In this document: positions 11,162-25,299 of the stretch, one piece after another
How the letters are laid out: every line of letters begins with the position of its first letter
Numbering within the stretch: the first letter of the stretch is position 1
DNA from: Zygnema circumcarinatum
Lineage: Eukaryota > Streptophyta > Zygnematophyceae > Zygnematales > Zygnemataceae
Direction of reading: 5' to 3'
DNA length: 64,000 bases
NCBI GenBank assembly: GCA_037447605.1
Contig: CM074804.1
Coordinates: forward strand, 2,276,505 to 2,340,504
Notes under the pieces: model-generated
What the model was told of the DNA's origin: nothing
The model's input: the letters and a program-made list of their open reading frames with translations, nothing else
Databases searched by the model: none
Made by a program: the position numbers and the translations under genes

Positions 11162-13393
11162 ATGAATGAATGGAGGAGCACAGGTCCAGAAGCAGCATTC
11201 AATGTGGGAGAGAGGGCGGAGGAGAACAACAGCCTTGCGCATGTATTGGGGATAGCCACAGGAAACCCGAAGCGTGTCGTGCAGCAGGAGGATTTTGCAG
11301 AGGAATTTCTTGAGACTTTGGAGGGATGTTCTCCTAGTATGAAGGAAATGGCCAAGAGAATCAGTAAGCGCAGTAAATTTTGTATTTTGAACCTCTTGTA
11401 TGTTTGATACTGTGGTCGCGTTTACAATGTGGATGGATCCGGCAGCGTAGTCTGTCTTGGCCCTACTTCTTGGTTCTTTTATGGTTTACGGAGTAGGAAA
11501 TATAAAATCCTACAATAACTCATATCATTGAACGATATGAACGAGAAAAGGGATGAGATGCAGTATAGCCTTGTCCTTTCGCATGTGAGTAAAGTATCAG
11601 AGTATTGTTTCCGTTTGCGGCTTTTTATGACAGTCTTGAAATTGAGGGGACTTATTGCTGAAGGCACTTCTGCTATTTTCATCTGTTGTATTTTTTGATT
11701 TGTTTATACCTCTATATACTTTGCAGACAAGGTCTCTGGGATTCGCACACGCTACCTTGCCTATTATTGTGACGATTACGCAAAAAACCCCAAGCTTATG
11801 ACTCACGGTGCACCATCCTTGAATGATCGATTGGAGATGTTCGAAGCTGCAAGTGTGAAGCTTGGTCATGAGGTGGCAGAGAAGACCCTTGCGGATTGGG
11901 GTGGTGACAAGTCCAAAATTACACATGTCGTCACCTTTTCATGTTCAGGGATGATCTGCCCTGGTGTGTAGATCTGAGCCCACTCCTTTGAGGTCAATGC
12001 CATTTAAGACTGACGAGTTCCTTCCATGATTCTACATTTCATATGCACTGTTCCAGTGGAAAATATTGGTTGCAGGATCCGCTCATTGGATCCGTTTATT
12101 TTGGCTGTTGGCTGGCGACATCTACTGACTTTTGAGAAAGTTCGCAGGTCTGGATCTTCGACTCATCAAATCACTCGGTCTATCTCAGAAAACAAAGCAT
12201 ATGTTTGTCTCCTATATGGGCTGCCATGGTGGCCTTGTCGGCATGCGGATGGCATCGGAGATAGCAAAGGCAGACCCTTCTCATCGTGTCCTGATTGTGT
12301 GCTTGGAGCTGAGCTCAGTGAATGCTCATGCTCCAGATCCAAGCAACCCCATGAACAACATCATCATCAGTATTCTCTTTGGAGACGGGGCTGCAGGTAG
12401 GTGACTGAATTTTTAGCAGTAATGTGTTTGGTAAGCCTTAGTTTCTTTTCAATGCCTTAGCGAGTGCTTCGAGTGAGTTCACAACTCCAAAGATGACCTT
12501 GTCGTTTGTGACTTTGATTGCGAGAGACATGCCCCTAAAGGCTGTTTAGACCCTAGTCTTGTGTCTCATGCGTGTGTGCGGCTCAGGGATGGTGGTGGGG
12601 AGCCATCCCACAAACTATGAGCGTGTGATCTATGAGATCCATCAAACGAATTCAACTTATATTCCGAACAGCGAGACGGCAATTATGGCTCGACCTTCGG
12701 AACAGGGCGAGATTGCAACAGTGGGCAAGGAAGTTCCGTCGGTATGTACTTTCCCATCCTCTTCAGATGATGAAACGGTCTCTCTCATATGTATTGGGTC
12801 TGATGCTCCATACTGCGCCAATGTCTCGTTCATGTCTTCTCAGCAGTGTTGTACATCCTTTTCAAGTGACAAAATCAAGTTATTGATTCGGTTTACCTTT
12901 AGACATACAGCTGGTCGTTGGAGCAGTAGATCCTTTCGTTCGCGAGCTGGTGGGCGATCACTTGGACTATGAGAAAGACCTGCTTTGGGCAGTTCATCCG
13001 GGAGGAAAAGCGATCCTAGATGCAACTCAGAGGGGATGCAGACTCAGCCCCGCCAAAATGGAAGCGAGCAGGTGAGTCAGAGGGCCCGGCAGGATACAAT
13101 ATGACCTGTATTTGACAGGGCCTAAGATTGGAATTGACATTGGCTGACTTAGCCTCATGATCCTTGACATGAATTGGGGCTGTTTGACGGAAAAAGATGT
13201 TGACAGCCACATGTGCACTCGTTGCAGAGACATCTTGAGGAGGTACGGCAACATGGCTTCTGCCACAATCCTCTTTGTGCTCGACCAGATGAGGAGGGAT
13301 AACGTGAAAGCTGCAGCGAAGCAGTGGACTGTGGCGCTAGCCTTCGGACCCGGCGTCTGTGTGGAGGGCTCGCTCCTGCGCTTAGTGAATTGA
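11162..13393 (+). CDS. Type III polyketide synthase (chalcone-synthase superfamily)
   Basis: Homodimeric cytosolic enzyme that extends a CoA starter with malonyl-CoA; the product cannot be told from sequence. Exons: 11162-11363, 11727-11963, 12148-12396, 12587-12741, 12911-13071 and 13228-13393, giving 389 residues, the normal family length. The catalytic triad is present as Cys172 (YMGCHGG), His310 (WAVHPGG) and Asn343 (YGNMASAT), matching Cys164, His303 and Asn336 of alfalfa CHS. The C-terminal FGPG loop is present as AFGPGV. FGDGAAG marks the fourth exon border. Intron 1 splits the codon before KVSGIRTRY in phase 1, the same place and phase as the single conserved intron of plant CHS genes. 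Four further introns are extra. The Cys context CHGG differs from the usual C(F/Y)AGG of chalcone synthases, so an alkylpyrone, resorcinol or stilbene-type activity is as likely as chalcone synthesis. Confidence 0.93.
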
Positions 13394-14268
13394 GTGCAAT
13401 AACAGCAAACTGACGTTTCCGATGTTGTGGAGTTATTATTTCTTATGTAGGCTAGTAACTGTTCCGTTCACTTGCCAGTTTCGGCAAATTAGTGGCCAGA
13501 TAGTTGACAGAGGACGGATGCGACTATGCGGAAATCTCACTATTCTAGCTGCTCGGCAATTGCCAGACCTCAGAACGAGGCAACGCTGAATATCCATTCG
13601 CCACATTTGTACACTATCCCCTACCTGTACTTGATTCTCACCTTTTGGGAGGATTTGCTGCAATGTAACATGTTAATACGTATGACACAGAATATACACT
13701 GTACGCGGCATGTTATTGTATCTAGGACTATGAAAATCTTATAAAAGTCCTTGCATGGTATTGCGGTATCGTAGTGGGTGCCAGTCCCAGACTTACAGCG
13801 AGAATGTCGGGACGACACACGCTATTTGTCTCATGCCTCACGTGCTTGCAAAAAACCTGCCTTTCACTTATGCCAGAATTTCGGAGGAATAACCACCGCA
13901 CAGGCAGACATGCAGCACGCGAGAGAGAGAGAGAGAGCGAGCGAGCGAGAGAGAGAGGGAGGGAGGGAGGGGATAGCATTGGCCGCCGAATGTTGGAGGA
14001 CAAAGAAAATATGTTGATGCAATGTGAGCCCATCACAACACGATTCATGGCATGGTTGAACGGGAGGCCATGGAGGGGGAGGGCCCACTGGGCATATTAA
14101 TGAGAGCAGCATAGCATATCGACAGTTTGAAGCAATACATCCCGATACATTACGTATCGGCATACCGATTTTATCCGATACATCGCGCCCCCTGCTGCTG
14201 CTTGAATCCCGCTCGCATTGGCCGTCGCCTCCAGGGCTCACAGTGCCTTGTCTGAGGCAGTCCGCAGG
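13394..14268. other. Intergenic: PKS 3' end and O-FucT promoter
   Basis: No gene seen. It contains a GA-rich microsatellite at about 13920-13972 and an AT-rich stretch at 14100-14190 with several GATACAT/CGATAC words. The last 80 bases before 14269 are likely 5' UTR of the next gene. Confidence 0.5.
13920..13972. repeat. GA/GAGC/GAGG microsatellite
   Basis: Simple repeat of GA dinucleotides passing into GAGC and then GGAG units, with no interruption longer than three bases. Confidence 0.9.
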
Positions 14269-17200
14269 ATGGAGGACGACGACTCGTCTCTGCCCTCTGC
14301 TCCGGGGGAGAGGTGGAGGGAGAAGCCATGGCGTCTGGCTGCAGGAGCCGCCGTCGCTGGCTGCATTATTATACTTATTTTGGGAGAACGCATGGAGAGC
14401 CTGCTGAAACATGGAAGAGGCTCCGTCGGTCAGCAGGATCTGCAGGGTAAGGATTATGATGAGGGTCACATCAAACTCAATCAGGATTTTTTATTTTCTG
14501 GTTAAACCAAACCACTGAACCACTGTGATCCTGTGTGTCGCTTAAACATGATTACGCAGAAGAAACGTGGGGCCATCGGCTCCGACTCATGGCAACGGAT
14601 GAACAGATTATGTCAGAGAGTGAAAAAAACAGTAAACTGGGATATCCTTCTAAAGCGTTGAGGTTGAAGCTGAGTGAGCTTTTGGAGCTTGTCCAACAGG
14701 AAATGACAAGGTTCCGCAGCAACAAATCTGGAAAATTGAAGGAGGTGAAAGCGGGAGATAAAGGAAATGGTGAACTCGATTTAGAGAAGAAGCATGCAAA
14801 TGCCGAAGTATTGAAGGAGGAAATTTCAGCTATGGAAGAGGAAAGCACCGCTTGGAGGGAATTGGGAGATTTAATGAAAGCACAAACCGCGGAAATTCAT
14901 GAGAGACTCGCTTCGGGTAAAGAAGGATTAACAGCAGCAATCCTTTCTGAACCTGATGGGCAAATAGGAGCGATTGAAGGTGAAGAAAGCTCCCTTGGTG
15001 TAAGTGAGAGGCCGAAGGAAGCTGCAGCCTTGAAGGAAGCGTCTGACAAGCTCGTGAAAGTAAAGAGGGCATTGATTGTCACCGCTCAAAACATGACTGA
15101 GTATCTGCAGGTTGGAGAAGGTTGGGGAAGTGGTGAGGAAAGAGTGGATGGCGGATGCGTTAAAGCTGGAAAAGGGCCCATGTATGGACGATCAGCGACA
15201 CGGTCCTTGAATTGGCAGCCAGAGCCTGGCAGGTGAGATCTCGAGGACATGTCAGAGGCAGTTTCTTTAGTATTCGTTTTTTGTGTAGAACCTTCGATTC
15301 AAAGTATCAAATGGTTTCGCTCTCTGCTGCATTGTGTGTTCAAGTTCTCTAAATGCGAATGAACTTCAAGGGAAATCAAAGAAGCGAGGTTTGTATGTGC
15401 TCTCGAATCATCTCTTGTGTCTTTTGAACTTGAATAATCCGAAAAAAAATAATTTTTTAAGTACGTTATAATTCTGAACAAAATTTATCCTGTAACTTAA
15501 GCCTCCTGTGAGGGCAACGTGCCTGTGGCGGTGCAGGTATTTGCTTGCAATGTGTACCATGGGGCAGATGAGTAATCGCATCATGTGTTTTCATTTGTAC
15601 ATGGCGTTCGCAGCCCTCCTTAATCGCACCCTTATTGTCCCGATGGCGGACCTTGGATCCCACACAAAATACGATATGAAAACTGTCTTTGACATTGAAC
15701 ATGCGAGGGACTGCGTCGGCCAAACCACAATGCTGACAGAGAACGAGTATCTGAGAAGCACCAAACGTAGGGAAATCGAGGTTAAGGTGAGAAGGGAGCA
15801 AATGTCGCAGCTTCTGCATCAAAAGACTTCGTAGCCATCCATTATCCACTGACTGTTTCTTTTTATCCATTGACACCGCGCTTTATTCCCTCCTTGCAAA
15901 AGGTACACTGTTTGTGGCCCGGCGCTCCAAGAGTCGCAGCCTGCGGATTCCGTAAAGGCTGGAAGCAGCCTGAACTGAAATGCCCACTTATAAAGCTCCT
16001 GGGCCCCCCTGTGGCTGGAAAGTTGAAGTTTAATCCGACAGAAGAAGAGCTGCTTACAGTGTATGGAAACCTTGCAGACTCCGTTATCAGGTATGCGGTC
16101 CCTGGGATCCTCTCCTCTCTTCCCTCCCTGCTTTTCTCTCCTATTCTCGCCTCCTCTGCCTTACCTTAGAACGAAGCCTGGTGTTAGTTTGGATCAATTC
16201 ATGTTTCAGCTATGTATATGGCACTTTTGCAAGCGCTAACGCCTGCTCCCATGTCAGCGTGCTTGAGAATTGAGTATTTCATTCTGTTAGGTCAGAGGGG
16301 CGAGGATGAGGGCAGCTTTGGTGACTTGCTGTACGTCGGTTACGGCAATCTCTCTTACATGAAGGCTCTTCCAAACGGACCATTCAAGATGAAGGACCCT
16401 TCCTGCAAACTCATCATTCAGGTGATCTCTTCCACTCTTCACCTTTCAACGATATGGCGAGCTGCTCACAGAAAGTTCTTGCTAGGCTGAAATGAATATA
16501 GGGCAGTTGTAAGTGAAGGTAGAGAGATTGCTTGGCCTCCTCCTGCAGGCAGGGAGCGATCTATGGGCAGCTGCAAGTGCAGCCATGCGAGCCACATTGG
16601 GGCAGCGCTATCTTGGGCTGCACATTCGCCGCGGAGACTTCAAGACATACTGCCAGACTCGCGGAGGCGCATGCTTCAAACCTCTCAGCCAGTACGCAGC
16701 CTGCATTGCCGCGAAACTCAACGCGCTCGGAACGTGAGTCGTGCTTATCCTCCATTGGATCCTTCTTTTTCAGGAATTCGGAACGCAGCAGATGGACTGA
16801 TCCGCAGTAGAAAGCAACAGATGGAGCAGAGTCATGCGCCAAATACTGAGAGTTTGTTGTGGAGGGGACCTGCTGTTGTGCTGGATACAAGCAGGAGCGT
16901 AAGCACAGTGTATGCTGCCCACAATGCGGAGAAGAGCGAGATGCACTACTTGGAAAAAGCCATTCTGGTTAGTGAGTTTTTGATGCGAAGCTGATTGATT
17001 GTGTTGTTTTCCCTGCTGTTTATTACACTTGTTTTTTTCAACTATTTGAGGACTCTGTCTATGCATTTCTTGCTCCTCAACTCCCCCCTCTCTCTCGCTC
17101 TCTCCTCTCTCTCTTCATCTCTCTCTCTCTCCCTCTCGCCTTCCAACTCTCTGTCTCTGTTTGCCTTCGTTTGCAGGCGCAGACGAAGCGGCCCTACGCC

Positions 17201-17515
17201 TTCCTGACTGCGTCCGATCTGTTGACCCGCGAGTCGAAGAAGATTTTGCGCCGTCCTGAAGTCTTGGCGGCGTTTGAGAAGATTGTGGCGGCCTCGAGCC
17301 GCGTCTTCCTCGGCACCGTCCACTCTACATTCACACTCGACATTTTCCGCATGCGCAAGGGCTTGGGTACGGGCACGTGCCTGGACGATGTCATATGTGG
17401 AAAAGACGCATCGGAGTTGGCCGAAGCTTTGGAAGACTATGGCCCGGAGACAACGACGGGAGGTAACTTTGCCAAGGGCTGGACTGCAGGAAGCAGCTCG
17501 TCAAGTAAAGGGTAG
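14269..17515 (+). CDS. O-fucosyltransferase-like type II membrane protein (apparent +1 frameshift)
   Basis: Probable Golgi/ER fucosyltransferase of the GDP-fucose O-fucosyltransferase superfamily. Exons: 14269-14446, 14560-15232, 15537-15786, 15903-16090, about 16210-16421, 16549-16733, 16808-16967 and 17177-17515, roughly 728 residues. A short basic N-terminus and one membrane span (about residues 25-42, AAGAAVAGCIIILILG) give type II topology. A charged, Glu/Lys-rich, probably coiled-coil stem of about 220 residues follows. The catalytic domain opens at GQMSNRIM and LLNRTLIVP and carries the nucleotide-sugar motif LGLHIRRGDF near 16613-16642. All splice phases agree except inside exon 5. 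There, reading from the acceptor at 16209 (SYVYGTFASANACS) hits TGA, while the following GEDEGSFGDLL reads in another frame. Either one extra base, a micro-intron of about 37 bases, or a sequencing error is present. Confidence 0.75.
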
Positions 17516-18488
17516 GGCGACGAGGGCGCTGACAGGGGTCATGTTTGTAAATTGTGACATTTGTTACCATTTTTTGTTGCTTAGTTATTTTTAGGCTAGC
17601 GAGGTAGGGAAGGCGGGGAAGAAGGGCTTGTAGGACATCTGTTGTTCGCAAACGAGACGTTAAGCCTTTTTTCTGCCCCACTTGTCCTCTACAAGAGTAG
17701 AAAGGTTCTGATGGGGTCACCTTCACTCTCGATTTCACCATTTCCTCCTACTCGCATCCACATCCCTCCTTGAAGGCGCGGTTTGTCTGAAATGATGCGG
17801 AGGTTCGCCTTGATCCTCATATTGCACTCGGCCCGAAGGCGTTTGCAAGGGCTGAAGGCAGAGCTGGAAGATGATGGCGAAGGCCTTCGAAGGGGCTCGG
17901 GAGAATGTCGCCCCGAACAGACCCAACACGCTCGGTCCGCGTGCGGGCTGCCAACGCCGCCACCGATTTATCGTCTTCTTCGATGTTAGATGAAAGGCCC
18001 CTCTCCTGGAGAGAGACAGAGAGAGAGCGAGAGAGAGAGGGAGAAGGAGAGGGAAGGAGAGAAAAGAGAGAGAAAAAGATACGTACGAGTGGGCAATAGC
18101 GGGAGTCAAAGCGGGGGAGGCGAAGAGAGAGAAGCGAGAGACGACAAGAGGGGAGGGAACACGGGCGGGCCGCCCCGCCAGGGGGCGACCGTACGGTACG
18201 GTGAGCCACTTGGCAGTTGGGGGCATTTGGCCGCCGCTGTACGGCTCGTACGGATTGTGGAGGACACGTGTCACTTGGGACATGACTGTGGCTGGAGTTT
18301 GACAGATTTGGTTGGAGCGAACGGCCTCCGTCTCGCAGTGAAGCGTGACAATCGACGGTTTGCTGTTGGGTTGGCTTGGAGCATCCGTACACAAAAAATA
18401 GGTTAAATTGGAGGTCGGAAGTCGAACGGCGTAAATTTGTTTTAATTTTGTAAATAAATATATATATAATTGTCAGTACACATCACAT
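17516..18488. other. Intergenic with GA-rich tract and GTAC palindromes
   Basis: No gene is supported. 18000-18080 is a GAGA/GGAGAA tract. 18189-18260 has three GTACGG words including CCGTACGGTACGG, with a CACGTG at about 18266. The minus frames across this stretch are low-complexity shadows. Confidence 0.5.
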
Positions 18489-18573
18489 CCGACCATAGCT
18501 CAGTTGGTAGAGCGGAGGACTGTAGCGTGATGAAGCAATCCTTAGGTCACTGGTTCGAATCCGGTTGGTCGGA
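18489..18573 (+). tRNA. tRNA-Tyr (GTA), intron-containing
   Basis: The acceptor stem pairs CCGACCA (18489-18495) with TGGTCGG (18566-18572), discriminator A at 18573. The D arm (AGCTCAGTTGGTAGAGC) and T arm (CTGGTTCGAATCCGG) are canonical. The anticodon GTA is at 18522-18524. A 12-base intron follows position 37 at about 18526-18537, as in nuclear plant tRNA-Tyr genes. Removing it restores the stem GAGGA/TCCTT (one G-U pair). A T-run after the gene is weak (TTTTTTG at 18589). Confidence 0.97.
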
Positions 18574-19674
18574 CATGCTGTCTATGTTTTTTGAAAATCA
18601 TCGTTTGGATGTCATCCATCTACTGCAAATATCGGAGGTGTGTTTGATGTTCATGTCCCTGTCCCTGTCCATGTCCCTTATGCATGTAGGAACATGATAA
18701 ACACTTTACTGTGGCTCTTCCAAAACCTTCCTTCGCCAGTGCTTGCGCCCACCGCTCCTTCGAGATGCACGGCTCCGGAAGCCCTCCTCCGGCGATCTTG
18801 GCTACTTTTTATCGACAGCGTATTTCCGTCGGCCTTCAACGTTGCCTCGCTTCTACACTTCTTCGGCGTGCTGCAGTTGTTGGTGATCGTGTCGGTGGAC
18901 TTACGCCGCTCCCTCCTCGTGATGTGCCTCGCATCGGTGACCTTCGCGGTTGCTTCTAGGGGCTGCGTTGTTCCCTGGCTAAAAGCTGCTCATAAAAAGG
19001 TTGGGATGAGTGATTCTGGAGCCACATAGAGCAGCTTGTGCCTAGGCGTAGTTTTACGCTCCTAGCTTTCCTAGCTTTCTTAGCTGGTCCTTTGCGACCA
19101 GTCCCTCGTGGTTCCACATCATGCTTTTGTCCGTGTACATTTGATGGCCTCGCCATCGTGAGTTCAATACCATTTTTCTCCCTCTTTACTACTCCATGTA
19201 GTAGCTATATTAGGATTTGCCTAAGCTATTAATGTTGGCAAGTGCGTTCTACCCAAGCTTAACAACTAACCAGTGTGTGAATTCGTGGCTGAGTATGAAA
19301 GAAGACAGTTATAAACTTCAAAAAAACCGTTAACCGGATCAGAACCCCATTAAAATTTACACAAAAAACCGCCAGTTCATCCATATCGACGTTGATACAT
19401 TGTCGACAGTTTGAGCTCTCTCACGAAGCGTCTGGTCCGTTTCTCGCCCAGCTGGCAACGCGCGGCTGTTCCGAATTTCAAGCATACAGCCTCGCAAGCA
19501 TTGTCGATACATGTCGTCCCAAATCCTCACCGAGACCACGCGGAAGAATGGTACTAGGAATGGAGGCAATTTTGAATGTTCTTGAAAGACGAAAAATTGG
19601 TTGTAATTACATGCACATGCCCGCTGTTCTCTGCTGCATTTTACAACGGCTGAGGTCTGCTACACAAAAAGACT
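18574..19674. other. Intergenic, no supported gene
   Basis: Open frames here are short and have no recognisable domain. There is a small CTGTCC tandem at 18655-18680 and a CTAGCTTTC tandem at about 19060-19085. A retroelement remnant is possible around 18720-19150 but nothing diagnostic is left. Confidence 0.4.
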
Positions 19675-23838
<4,164 letters not shown>

Positions 23839-24843
23839 ATGTCATTTCAATCGATTGCACCACTTAAGCTGATTTCGCTTAGCAGACATCCAGTGCAGTG
23901 TTTTTTAGGTCGGAGATTGGCCTCCATCATTTCTCAAAAAAATAATTTTGCTGATCCAAGAATATTTGAAGTGAATGTGCACTCTGCATCCTTCTACTTC
24001 AGCCGCTCATTGGGGCCGAGAGCAGCGTGTACAGTTGGCAAGGTAAGAGAAGAGCCAGTTACACCGGCTGGGAAAAAACTGGGATTTTTTTGGGATAACC
24101 ATGAGAAAGGACCTACTGTGATTACAAGTGGTTGTTATTCCAGAGAATTTCGAGGTTTTCATAGCGGTAGGCCTTCGTGGAGTGAAGAGAGAGGCTCAAC
24201 TCTATCGGCGTCGACGGAGAACTTGCATTCAAGTGACCGTTTTGGGTTTGAAGTTGAGGAGGGTCCTTCAAGCACTACATACAAAGGCGACCCTCAGACA
24301 ACCAAAGGAGGGAAAGGGCCGAAGACAGTGATGGATGTCCTTCTGAAGCGCTTAAAATGGGGCTTTTCAACATGGCCCACGGCAGAGGGCTGGCTCTTCA
24401 CGCTCTGCATCGCATCGCTCATAGCAATTCCCATTATCCCTTTGGCATTGTGGGGAAACCTGTTTTCCTTAGACCACGCGAACATCTCCTTTTTAGTCGG
24501 CTTGAAAATTTTAATTCCAAACATTGCTGAGGAGCTCCTTTGGAGGTTGTTATTGAACCCTCATCCTCGAGAGGAAAGATCTCCTAAGGAAGTGATGATA
24601 TGGGGCGTGATCTCGACCGCTGCTTTTGTCATGTCGCATCCTCTGAATGCCTGGTTGCTGAGGCCTGTAGCTCGAACAGTATTTTGTCATCCAGGCTTTT
24701 TGCTAATCTGTGGACTTTTAGGCAGTGCATGCGTAGTATTGTATCAAAGAACAGGGTCGATATGGCCTCCCGTGGCAATGCATTGGCTCACAGTGTTCGT
24801 TTGGCTAAGTCTCGGGGGGCGACATCGGGCCCCCCTTTTTTGA
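23839..24843 (+). CDS. CPBP-family (CAAX/Rce1-like) intramembrane metalloprotease
   Basis: Single-exon frame of 334 residues. The first 180 residues are Ser/Thr/basic-rich without acidic runs at the start, compatible with an organelle (plastid) targeting region plus linker. From about residue 185 there are four or more hydrophobic segments. The CPBP motif 1 EExxxR is seen as E231-E232-LLW-R235. Motif 2 is MSHPLNAW (His near residue 268). The third conserved His is in PVAMHWLTV near the C-terminus. These residues bind the catalytic metal in Rce1-type proteases. Plant members sit in the plastid envelope or thylakoid, or in the ER. The gene lacks introns although all its neighbours have many. 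It is divergent from the proteasome gene. Substrate unknown. Confidence 0.85.
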   Translation: MSFQSIAPLKLISLSRHPVQCFLGRRLASIISQKNNFADPRIFEVNVHSASFYFSRSLGPRAACTVGKVREEPVTPAGKKLGFFWDNHEKGPTVITSGCYSREFRGFHSGRPSWSEERGSTLSASTENLHSSDRFGFEVEEGPSSTTYKGDPQTTKGGKGPKTVMDVLLKRLKWGFSTWPTAEGWLFTLCIASLIAIPIIPLALWGNLFSLDHANISFLVGLKILIPNIAEELLWRLLLNPHPREERSPKEVMIWGVISTAAFVMSHPLNAWLLRPVARTVFCHPGFLLICGLLGSACVVLYQRTGSIWPPVAMHWLTVFVWLSLGGRHRAPLF

Positions 24844-25299
24844 AGGCTGTCAGTTCACTCGAGACAGGTATAAATTAAAAGTTGATTGTGGGCGTACAAT
24901 GTGATTATTTAATGGGGTCATGGACTATTGTTCTTCGTCGTCTTTTGCTTATTTTTTTACTTCTGGCATACACTCCCCTTCTTTTTTCGTTCTGCACTCG
25001 TGGAAAAAAGTAGCTTGTATAGAAATGGCCGATAAGGGACAATAATGGGCCCATCGCATGAATCTTGTTAAAAATACACATTATCTCCTGCTTGTAAACC
25101 ATAACCTGACATGCGCAACGCACTTGCTTCACGGACTAAACAAAGCGTAAGCAATCTCTCATTTTCTCCTTTTTTCAAAAACGAAGGTGGAAATAGTACA
25201 AAGTGCTCAGTGATTTCCTAGTGAAAAATTGGTCTATCTAGAGGACCCATCACAGCTAGACGTCTGTCAAGATAGCGGCCCCCATCTAATTGAGAACAA
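24844..25299. other. Convergent 3' spacer
   Basis: Lies between the 3' ends of the CPBP gene (+) and the LIP1-like gene (-). No coding potential. A short repeat of the theme AACTAGGAACC/CACTAGGAGCTCCC with CATCTGATTG/CATCTAATTG occurs at 25280-25345. Confidence 0.5.

Noticed and set aside
18640-19156. Possible gene or retroelement between tRNA-Tyr and PAA
   Set aside because: No domain words, no consistent codon pattern and no splice-compatible exons could be found.
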